The notes beneath the pieces are model-generated. The model worked only from the letters and a program-made list of their open reading frames with translations, was not told the origin of the DNA and searched no databases. 5,841 nt of DNA, from positions 1 through 5,841 of the forward strand of contig CAKSWL010000148.1 in assembly GCA_934511335.1 (NCBI GenBank), read 5' to 3'. The stretch's first letter is position 1; each line of letters begins with the position of its first letter. This DNA comes from an uncultured Cloacibacillus sp. (lineage in GTDB: Bacteria > Synergistota > Synergistia > Synergistales > Synergistaceae). Below, one piece after another: positions 1 through 5,841 of the stretch. A program made the position numbers and the translations under genes.

Positions 1-2143
1 GGCGTATCTTGGAGTTGATGTGTACGAGCTCGTGGTCGAGCGCCGAGAGGACGTCCTCCGTGTCGCGGAAATACATGCCTTCGCCTTTGAGTCCTTCCCT
101 GACGGAGGTCAGGTAATAGACTCCGAGGATGATGTCCTGCGTCGGCGTGACGACCGGCTTGCCGCTCGCGGGCGAGAGCAGGTTGTTAGAAGAGAGCATG
201 AGCACGCGCGCCTCGGTCTGCGCCTCCAGCGAAAGCGGTACGTGGACGGCCATCTGGTCTCCGTCAAAGTCGGCGTTGAAGGCCGTACAGACGAGCGGGT
301 GGAGGCGGATCGCCTTACCCTCGATCAGCACCGGCTCAAAGGCCTGGATGCCGAGACGGTGCAGCGTCGGGGCGCGGTTCAGCATTACAGGGTGATCTTT
401 GATGATCCCCTCCAGAATGCCCCACACCTCGTCGCGGCCGCGTTCGATAAAGCGGCGAGCGCTCTTGACGTTCGGCGCGAGTCCGCTCTCGACAAGCTTA
501 TGCATGACGAAGGGCTTGAAGAGCTCAAGCGCCATCTGTTTCGGAAGCCCGCACTGGTATATTTTGAGGTGCGGCCCGATGACGATGACAGAGCGGCCCG
601 AATAGTCGACGCGCTTGCCGAGAAGGTTCTGGCGGAAGCGCCCCTTCTTGCCGCGCAAAAGGTCAGTAAGGCTCTTGAGCGGGCGGTTGCCGGCCCCGAG
701 CACGGCTTTGCCGCGGCGTCCGTTGTCTATGAGGGCGTCGACGGATTCCTGAAGCATTCTCTTTTCGTTGCGCACGATGATTTCAGGCGCTTTGAGCTCC
801 TGAAGCTTGCGCAGACGGTTGTTACGGTTTATGACCCTGCGGTAAAGGTCGTTCAGGTCGGAGGTCGCAAAGCGGCCGCCGTCAAGCTGCACCATTGGAC
901 GGAGATCCGGCGGGATGACGGGCAGGACGGAAAGGACCATCCACTCCGGACGCGAATCGCTCTTGCGGAAATCTTCCGCTACCTGCAGGCGCTTGATAAG
1001 CTTGCGCTTCTTCTGTCCAGAGCACTCGGCGATCTCCTCGCGGAGATGGTCGACGAGCGTGTCGATATCTATCTGGCAGAGCAGCGTATAGACGCCCTCG
1101 GCGCCGATCCCCGCCTGGAAGCCTTTATCATAGGCGGCGCAGATGACCTCTTCGCGTTCAAGGACGATATCGCCGCGCACGAAGGGCGAGTCTCCCCCTT
1201 CGATGACGATGTAGCAGGGATCCTCGATCGTCTCCGTCTCCTCCGCGGTCTGAAAACGCTTTGGGTATTTCTGCGAATAGAGGCGGAACTCGCTCTCCGA
1301 AATGACGTCGTTCTTCGCAAAGGGCAAACGCACGACGGCGGTGACGATATAGGCCTCCTGGTTATTGAGCACGGCGCGTTCGGCCTTGAGCTCGGGAGCG
1401 CGCGCCAGCATCACTTTTTTCTTCGTACCAGAGACCATTTCGACGCTGTTCTCGGCGTCGCCATCATTATATACGCGGAAGGCCGGCTCTATCTTGAAGA
1501 GGTCGTCGCCGTAGTCGCTGCGGAAACGGCTCACCTGGGCCGCCGTGACGATATCGCCCTCGTCTACAGGGACCTCCTCCACCTTCGTGATGCGATAGGC
1601 CTCTTCGGCCTTGAATTTCGGGTCGTAGAAGCGGTGGATACGCTCCTCCGAAGCCGACATCAGCGAACCGCGGCGCGCAAGGTCTATCCTCCGTCCCTCG
1701 TTTACCACCTTGTAGACCTTTTCACGGCGGCGCGTCGGGGCGAAGTAGACTACCTTTTCAAGCTCCTTTGTCGAGGCGCCCAACAGCAGGCTGAGGCGGC
1801 TCGGGATGCCGCGCAGGTACCAGATGTGGACGACGGGCGCGGCAAGCTCGATATGCCCCATCTTCTCGCGGCGGACACGGTTGTCTGTGACTTCGACGCC
1901 ACAGCGCTCGCAGACGACGCCGCGGAACTTCGGGCCGCTGCGCTTATACTTGCCGCAGGCGCACTCATAGCTCCTGATGGGACCAAAGATGCGTTCGCAG
2001 AAAAGGCCGTCCTTTTCCGGACGCAGCGAGCGGTAGTTTATGGTCTCCGGCTTTTTGACCTCTCCGCTGGAGAGTTCCCTGACTCTCTCGGGAGAGGAAA
2101 GTTTCATTCTTACTCCGGCGATTTCATGACTCACATTTGCCAT
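1..2143 (-). CDS. rpoC: DNA-directed RNA polymerase subunit beta' (N-terminal part, cut by window edge)
   Basis: This is the beta' subunit, which carries the catalytic magnesium site of RNA polymerase. Only the first 714 codons are present; the frame stays open to the left edge, so roughly the C-terminal half (bridge helix, trigger loop, second zinc site) lies outside. Translating the minus strand from 2143 shows [20 protein letters not shown] (27-46); the first zinc site C61-x-C63-x14-C78-x2-C81; [20 protein letters not shown] (95-114); the lid region [19 protein letters not shown] (407-425); switch 2, [12 protein letters not shown] (507-518); [10 protein letters not shown] (589-598, Arg590 matching E. 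coli R425); and the metal loop NADFDGD (623-629). The metal-binding Asp625 is Asp460 in E. coli. The offset comes from about 170 extra residues between 135 and 345, largely repeats. The ATG at residue 1 has an AGGAGG 10 bases upstream. Met13 is a possible secondary start, but then the product would begin just before the conserved SSPE, shorter than most relatives. Confidence 0.98.
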   Translation of the reverse strand, partial: MANVSHEIAGVRMKLSSPERVRELSSGEVKKPETINYRSLRPEKDGLFCERIFGPIRSYECACGKYKRSGPKFRGVVCERCGVEVTDNRVRREKMGHIELAAPVVHIWYLRGIPSRLSLLLGASTKELEKVVYFAPTRRREKVYKVVNEGRRIDLARRGSLMSASEERIHRFYDPKFKAEEAYRITKVEEVPVDEGDIVTAAQVSRFRSDYGDDLFKIEPAFRVYNDGDAENSVEMVSGTKKKVMLARAPELKAERAVLNNQEAYIVTAVVRLPFAKNDVISESEFRLYSQKYPKRFQTAEETETIEDPCYIVIEGGDSPFVRGDIVLEREEVICAAYDKGFQAGIGAEGVYTLLCQIDIDTLVDHLREEIAECSGQKKRKLIKRLQVAEDFRKSDSRPEWMVLSVLPVIPPDLRPMVQLDGGRFATSDLNDLYRRVINRNNRLRKLQELKAPEIIVRNEKRMLQESVDALIDNGRRGKAVLGAGNRPLKSLTDLLRGKKGRFRQNLLGKRVDYSGRSVIVIGPHLKIYQCGLPKQMALELFKPFVMHKLVESGLAPNVKSARRFIERGRDEVWGILEGIIKDHPVMLNRAPTLHRLGIQAFEPVLIEGKAIRLHPLVCTAFNADFDGDQMAVHVPLSLEAQTEARVLMLSSNNLLSPASGKPVVTPTQDIILGVYYLTSVREGLKGEGMYFRDTEDVLSALDHELVHINSKIR
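257..277 (-). other. RpoC catalytic metal loop NADFDGD
   Basis: Residues 623-629 are the invariant loop of all multisubunit RNA polymerases. Asp625, Asp627 and Asp629 hold the catalytic magnesium ion. The loop is intact, so the polymerase should be active. Confidence 0.98.
1109..1717 (-). repeat. Four diverged copies of a ~36-residue element within RpoC
   Basis: This is a protein-level repeat inside rpoC. Copy A is residues 143-179 (1607-1717, diverged in its first half), B is 182-218 (1490-1600), C is 264-300 (1244-1354) and D is 310-345 (1109-1216). Copies B, C and D share Tyr at 183/265/311, Pro 9 residues later (192/274/320) and Asp 14 residues after the Tyr (197/279/325) in the segments DEGDIV, AKNDVI and VRGDIV. 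Each then has a Tyr and, 4-5 residues later, a Phe (YGDDLF, YPKRF, YDKGF). Copy A keeps the second half ([11 protein letters not shown]...YDPKF, compared with [11 protein letters not shown]...YPKRF in C). Copy D leads into IGAEGV and matches the single element of E. coli beta' (YVVIEGG...MGAEAI), so A-C look like the extra copies. The alignment was made by eye. Confidence 0.7.
1901..1963 (-). other. RpoC first zinc-binding site
   Basis: Cys61, Cys63, Cys78 and Cys81 (CACGKY ... [10 protein letters not shown]) correspond to E. coli beta' Cys70, 72, 85 and 88, the N-terminal zinc ribbon near the RNA exit and upstream DNA. All four ligands are present. The loop between the two pairs is 14 residues, compared with 12 in E. 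coli and B. subtilis. Confidence 0.93.
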
Positions 2144-2436
2144 TAGTCTTCATCCTCCTGCTCACCGGTTTGTAGATCGCTTTCAAATAAATCGTCGCTC
2201 AGGATGGCGGCCTCCTTTTCCTCGTCGGTCTCGTGCAGTTCAAGCCCGCTGTACTCCACCGCGCTCTCGTGGAAGAGGTCGCTCACGCCGGCGGCCTTAG
2301 CAGGCAGCGCGGCACCGTCGTGCGCGAATACCGCGTCGAGGTCGTCCACCGTCGCGTCGGGTTTGAACGAGATGTGACGCGAGCCTCTTTCTTCATCGTC
2401 GTCATTCAGGACCAGCTCGCCGAAGCTGCCGTCTGC
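2143..2436 (-). other. Acidic C-terminal tail of RpoB
   Basis: After the conserved end of the clamp anchor ([16 protein letters not shown]), RpoB continues for 97 residues (1131-1227). Of these, 30 are Asp or Glu and 5 are Lys or Arg, ending in GEQEDED. E. coli beta stops close to this point; Bacillus beta has a shorter acidic tail. The tail looks low in structure, and its role is unknown. Its last codons also hold the rpoC ribosome binding site. Confidence 0.8.
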
Positions 2437-5400
2437 GTACATAATCTCCACGTCGAGGGCCAGTCCCTGGAGCTCCTTGATCAAGACGCGGAAGGATTCC
2501 GGCACTCCCGGCTTGGCGAGGTTCTCCCCCTTCACGATGCGCTCGTAGGTCTTGAGGCGTCCGCGGATGTCGTCGGACTTCACCGTCAGGATCTCCTGCA
2601 GCGTATGGGCGGCGCCGTATCCTTCGAGGGCCCAGACCTCCATCTCTCCGAAGCGCTGGCCTCCGAACTGCGTCTTACCTCCGAGCGGCTGCTGCGTGAT
2701 AAGGCTGTACGGCCCGATCGAACGCGCATGGATCTTGTCGTCCACGAGGTGTATCAGTTTCAACATATACATGACGCCGACCATGACCTGGTTCGCCATC
2801 GGCTCGCCGGTACGGCCGTCGTAGATCGTTATCTTGCAGTCGTCGCGCATCTCTGGGTATCGGTTTTCCTGTATCCACTTGACGTCGTCCGCGATGTCCT
2901 CCGCCTTCGCCGATTCAAAGACAGGCGTCACCACCTTATAGCCCCTCTGCAGCGCGACGAAGCCGAGCATCGTCTCAAGGACCTGGCCAAGGTTCATACG
3001 GCTCGGGACTCCGAGCGGATTGAGCACCACGTCGACCGGCGTGCCGTCCGAGAGGTAGGGCATATCCTCTTCCGCCATGATGCGGGAGACGACGCCCTTA
3101 TTGCCGTGACGTCCGGCCATTTTGTCACCCTCCGTAATCTTACGGAACTGCGCGACGTAGACCTTCACGACTTCGTTCACGCCGGGGCTCAGGTCCTCGC
3201 TGTTTTTCTCGCGGCTGAGGCGTTTGATCTCGACGACTTTGCCGCCTTCGCCGTGCGGAACGCGCAAAGAGGTGTCGCGCACCTCGCGGGCCTTTTCGCC
3301 GAAGATCGCGCGTAGCAGCTTCTCTTCCGGCGACTGGTCGGATTCGCCCTTCGGCGTCACCTTGCCGACGAGAATATCTCCGGCCTTGACTTCCGCGCCC
3401 ACGCGGACGATCCCGTCTTCGTCGAGATTTTTCAGCGCGTCCTCGCCGACGTTAGGGATGTCGCGGGATATCTCTTCGGGACCGAGTTTCGTGTCGCGCG
3501 ATTCGACCTCATATTCTTCTATATGTATCGAAGTATAATAGTCCTCTTTCACCAGCTTCTGAGAGAGCAGGATCGCGTCTTCGAAGTTATAGCCCTCCCA
3601 TGAAACGAAGGCGACGACGACGTTGCGCCCGAGAGCCAGCTCGCCCTGGTCGCAGGCCTGCCCGTCCCCGATGATCTCGCCCGCGTCGACATGCTGGCCC
3701 GTATAGACGAGCGGACGCTGATGGATGACCGTTCCCTGGTTTGAACGGCGGAACTTCGGCATGCGATACTCGTCGCGGCCGCCGTCATCGGCCCTGATGA
3801 CGATCTGGTCGGCGTCGACGTAGGCCACCGTCCCCGCCCGGCGTGAGACGACGCATGAGCCCGAGTCCTTCGCGATACGGTGCTCGATGCCTGTGCCGAC
3901 CACAGGAGAATCCGGGAAGACGAGCGGGACCGCCTGGCGCTGCATGTTGGAACCCATCAGCGCGCGGTTCGCGTCATCGTGCTCGAGAAAGGGGATAAGA
4001 GCCGTCGAAATGGAGACGATCTGCTTCGGCGAGATGTCGAGGTAATCAAGCTCCTTCGGGTCTATCTCTATCGTATTGTCATGGTGACGGACGTAGATGC
4101 CGCCGGTAGAGGAGGGAAGAACGTTGCCTTCGTCATCCATCGGCAGGTCGGCGCGTCCGACATAGTATTCGTCCTCATCGTCGGCAGAGAGGTAGACGAT
4201 CTCCTCCGTGACCTTGCCATCGACCACCTTCCGGCGCGGGCAGACGAGGAAGCCGTATTCGTTGATACGGGCGAAGGTCGCCAGCGAGGTGACAAGGCCG
4301 ATATTCGGGCCTTCTGGCGTTTCGATCGGGCAGACGCGCCCATAGTGCGTATGGTGGACGTCGCGCGCCTCGAATCCCGCACGCTCGCGGGAAAGGCCGC
4401 CGGGACCGAGGGCGGAAAGCCTGCGCCTGTGCGTCAGCTCCGCGAGCGGGTTCGTCTGGTCCATAAACTGCGAAAGCTGCCCTGAGCCAAAGAACTCGCG
4501 CAGCGCCGCCGAGATCGGGCGCACGTTGATGAGATCCTTCGCCATCGCCGTCGCGAGGTCAGGCGTCGTCGTCATGCGCTCGCGCGCGATACGCTCCATA
4601 CGCAGCAGACCGATACGGACCTGGTTCTGCAGCAGCTCTCCGACGGCGCGGACGCGGCGGTTGCCGAGATGGTCGATGTCGTCCATATGCTCGTTGCCGT
4701 CGCGGATGCGGATCAGCCCTTTGATTATCGCCACGATATCGGTGACCGTCAGCAGCCTCTCCGTATTTGGAATGTCCAGCTGCAGGCGGCGGTTTATCTT
4801 GTAGCGTCCCACACGTCCGAGGTTGTACCGCCGGGAGTCGAAGAAGATGCTCTGTATATACTCGCGGGCGTTCTCCATACGCGCCGGTTCGTTGGGGCGC
4901 AGCTTGCGGAAAAGCTCAAGCATCGCCGCGTCCGGCGTGTCGGTATTGTCGCGCTCTATCGTCACGGCGAGGGCGGGGTCGATCTCCCACACCCAAACCT
5001 TGGTGCGCCCGTGATTCCAGAGCACCTCCATGTGCTCCTTCGTCAGACGCGTGTTCTTGCGGATATCTACTGCGCCCGAGCCGTCGCCGGCGAGGACGTC
5101 CTCCGCGAGCAGCATGCCGCGCACATCGTCGTCAACGAGGTCTTTTTCGACCTCTTTGCCGTCGAAGAGCGAGATTATCTCATCCGTGCTCTGAATGCCG
5201 AAGGCTCTCAGCATCATCGTCACAGGAATTTTCTTGCGGTTGTCTATCTTCACGGAGAGCACGTCACCGGGTGCGAGGTCATACTCGATCCACGCGCCGC
5301 GGTCGGGGATCAGCTTCGCCACAAAGGTCTCCTGCCCCGGAATGCCAAGATCCGCGCTGTAATAGATGCCGGCCGAACGGGCCAGCTGATTTACAACGAC

Positions 5401-5826
5401 ACGCTCAGTGCCGTTGATGATAAAGGTTCCCCTCTCCGTCATCGCGGGGAAGTCGCCGAGATAAATTTCTTCTTCTTTGATTTCGCCGGTCTTCTTGTTT
5501 ATCAGGCGGATCGTCGCCCGCAGCGGTCTCGACCACGTAAGGTCCCGGCTGCGAGCCTCATCCAGACTGATAGGCACTGGATCGACATAATATCTGACAA
5601 ATTCCAAAGCAAAAGAACCGTCGTAGCTCTCGATGGGGAATATCTCATCGAAAAGCTCCTGCAGCCCCTGCGAAGCACGCATATCAGGCTCTCTGTCGGC
5701 CTGAAAGAACCACTGGTACGAGTTGCGCTGTACCTCAACCAGATCTGGCAGTGCGATCAAATTTTTCTCTTTGCCAAAAACTACCCGCCGCTCAAATGCT
5801 TTACCCGAAGTCTGTTTAACCTGCAT
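2143..5826 (-). CDS. rpoB: DNA-directed RNA polymerase subunit beta (complete)
   Basis: This is the beta subunit of the core RNA polymerase, which forms one side of the catalytic cleft together with beta'. The 1227-residue product is complete, from ATG to TAA. Seen in order: the N-terminal protrusion/lobe region (about 20-410, with [19 protein letters not shown] near 133-151); the rifampicin-pocket region (447-475, [19 protein letters not shown]); the fork and hybrid-binding core with [14 protein letters not shown] (621-634, Arg621 matching E. coli R678) and GYNFED (745-750); the flap (about 780-870, [10 protein letters not shown] to [10 protein letters not shown]); [13 protein letters not shown] (900-912) with Lys902 and Lys910 matching E. 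coli K1065 and K1073; and the C-terminal clamp anchor (about 1049-1130, [20 protein letters not shown]). It lacks the enterobacterial insertion between flap and catalytic lysines. The last 97 residues are an acidic tail. The start is set by an AGGAGG-like site 8 bases upstream; the ATG 8 bases further upstream is out of frame. It overlaps rpoC by one base, so the two are very likely co-transcribed. Confidence 0.99.
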   Translation of the reverse strand: MQVKQTSGKAFERRVVFGKEKNLIALPDLVEVQRNSYQWFFQADREPDMRASQGLQELFDEIFPIESYDGSFALEFVRYYVDPVPISLDEARSRDLTWSRPLRATIRLINKKTGEIKEEEIYLGDFPAMTERGTFIINGTERVVVNQLARSAGIYYSADLGIPGQETFVAKLIPDRGAWIEYDLAPGDVLSVKIDNRKKIPVTMMLRAFGIQSTDEIISLFDGKEVEKDLVDDDVRGMLLAEDVLAGDGSGAVDIRKNTRLTKEHMEVLWNHGRTKVWVWEIDPALAVTIERDNTDTPDAAMLELFRKLRPNEPARMENAREYIQSIFFDSRRYNLGRVGRYKINRRLQLDIPNTERLLTVTDIVAIIKGLIRIRDGNEHMDDIDHLGNRRVRAVGELLQNQVRIGLLRMERIARERMTTTPDLATAMAKDLINVRPISAALREFFGSGQLSQFMDQTNPLAELTHRRRLSALGPGGLSRERAGFEARDVHHTHYGRVCPIETPEGPNIGLVTSLATFARINEYGFLVCPRRKVVDGKVTEEIVYLSADDEDEYYVGRADLPMDDEGNVLPSSTGGIYVRHHDNTIEIDPKELDYLDISPKQIVSISTALIPFLEHDDANRALMGSNMQRQAVPLVFPDSPVVGTGIEHRIAKDSGSCVVSRRAGTVAYVDADQIVIRADDGGRDEYRMPKFRRSNQGTVIHQRPLVYTGQHVDAGEIIGDGQACDQGELALGRNVVVAFVSWEGYNFEDAILLSQKLVKEDYYTSIHIEEYEVESRDTKLGPEEISRDIPNVGEDALKNLDEDGIVRVGAEVKAGDILVGKVTPKGESDQSPEEKLLRAIFGEKAREVRDTSLRVPHGEGGKVVEIKRLSREKNSEDLSPGVNEVVKVYVAQFRKITEGDKMAGRHGNKGVVSRIMAEEDMPYLSDGTPVDVVLNPLGVPSRMNLGQVLETMLGFVALQRGYKVVTPVFESAKAEDIADDVKWIQENRYPEMRDDCKITIYDGRTGEPMANQVMVGVMYMLKLIHLVDDKIHARSIGPYSLITQQPLGGKTQFGGQRFGEMEVWALEGYGAAHTLQEILTVKSDDIRGRLKTYERIVKGENLAKPGVPESFRVLIKELQGLALDVEIMYADGSFGELVLNDDDEERGSRHISFKPDATVDDLDAVFAHDGAALPAKAAGVSDLFHESAVEYSGLELHETDEEKEAAILSDDLFESDLQTGEQEDED
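2154..2159 (-). promoter_or_regulatory. Ribosome binding site of rpoC, inside the end of rpoB
   Basis: Minus-strand AGGAGG sits 10 bases before the rpoC ATG and is part of the last rpoB codons (encoding Gln-Glu-Asp-Glu-Asp). Because the rpoB stop and rpoC start share one base (TAATG), a ribosome finishing rpoB stops right on the rpoC start. This suggests translational coupling, which would help keep beta and beta' at equal amounts. The coupling is inferred; the site and the overlap are seen directly. Confidence 0.85.
3097..3123 (-). other. RpoB catalytic-centre lysines (KMAGRHGNK)
   Basis: Residues 902-910 include Lys902 and Lys910, the equivalents of E. coli beta Lys1065 and Lys1073, which contact the RNA 3' end and incoming nucleotide phosphates. 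The whole motif is conserved without change. Confidence 0.95.
4405..4488 (-). other. Rifampicin-pocket region of RpoB, sensitive-type residues
   Basis: Residues 447-474 correspond to E. coli beta 507-534. The positions most often changed in rifampicin-resistant mutants carry the sensitive-type residues: Gln453 (E. coli Q513), Asp456 (D516), His466 (H526), Arg469 (R529), Ser471 (S531) and Leu473 (L533). Differences from E. coli are Gly449 for S509, Thr458 for N518 and Ala462 for S522; the last two also occur in Bacillus-type enzymes. Confidence 0.9.
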
Positions 5827-5834
5827 GGGAGCAT

Positions 5835-5839
5835 CCTCC
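5835..5839 (-). promoter_or_regulatory. Ribosome binding site of rpoB
   Basis: Read on the minus strand, GGGGAGGATGCTCCCATG puts a GGAGG core 8 bases before the rpoB ATG. An earlier ATG lies inside this leader (5832-5834) but is out of frame with rpoB and directly abuts the GGAGG core, so it is too close to be used. The site decides the rpoB start. Upstream promoter or leader elements are outside the window, since only 15 bases precede the start codon. Confidence 0.85.
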
Positions 5840-5841
5840 CC

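Noticed and set aside
1069..1320. Small minus-strand frames inside rpoC and rpoB (for example 1069-1320, 1750-1986, 3549-3788, 4068-4382)
   Set aside because: They are out-of-frame readings of the two polymerase genes with Arg/Ser/Ala-rich products and no independent support.
1109..1741. Idea that the RpoC insertion is an intein or mobile insertion
   Set aside because: It has no intein splice motifs and no terminal repeats at the DNA level, and its base composition and codon use look like the rest of rpoC. Internal duplication explains it better.
20..2146. 708-residue open frame on the plus strand
   Set aside because: It is the exact antisense codon register of rpoC, open only because rpoC avoids TTA, CTA and TCA. 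Its translation has no recognisable domain, and it lies opposite unmistakable RpoC motifs.
2233..3315. 360-residue open frame on the plus strand
   Set aside because: It lies in the antisense register of rpoB, across the flap, catalytic lysines and clamp anchor. The same codon-bias explanation applies, and it shows no family motif.
3880..4485. 201-residue plus-strand frame
   Set aside because: It is in the antisense register of rpoB, opposite the rifampicin-pocket region and the RpoB segment that follows it; no sign of a gene.
4767..5417. 216-residue plus-strand frame rich in Arg and Cys
   Set aside because: It lies opposite the rpoB lobe in a different register. The Arg/Ser/Cys-rich composition is typical of a GC-rich shadow frame, and the Cys residues form no ordered zinc pattern.

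Overview
The window holds one thing: the rpoB-rpoC segment of a bacterial RNA polymerase operon, read entirely from the minus strand. The complete rpoB gene (beta subunit, 1227 residues) fills the right-hand 63 percent. The 5' part of rpoC (beta' subunit, first 714 residues) fills the left and runs off the left edge. The two genes overlap by one base in a TAATG junction (stop TAA, start ATG), and each has a clear Shine-Dalgarno sequence. No tRNA, rRNA, mobile element, CRISPR array, promoter or terminator is visible, and no stretch over 15 bases lies outside a gene. The large open frames on the plus strand are antisense shadows of rpoB and rpoC.

Organism: the DNA looks moderately GC-rich. RpoB is of the short type: it lacks the roughly 100-residue insertion that enterobacteria carry between the flap and the catalytic lysines, and it has an acidic C-terminal tail as in Bacillus-like enzymes. 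RpoC carries about 170 extra residues near its N-terminus, at the place where Thermus, Thermotoga and Aquifex carry their 'non-conserved domain'. From memory of the family the RpoB N-terminus reads most like Synergistota (Cloacibacillus/Synergistes type), but this is a tentative assignment that needs a search.

Function: beta and beta' together form the RNA polymerase active-site cleft. The window contains the beta lysines and the beta' NADFDGD metal-binding loop, so the parts of the catalytic centre that can be seen are intact. The beta' bridge helix, trigger loop and second zinc site lie beyond the left edge.

The most interesting point is inside RpoC. Its extra N-terminal segment is largely built from diverged copies of a roughly 36-residue element. 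That element occurs once in E. coli and Bacillus beta' (the 'YVVIEGG...GAEAI' stretch) and appears here about four times. Otherwise the window is ordinary housekeeping sequence, and I see no evidence of an undescribed multi-gene system.
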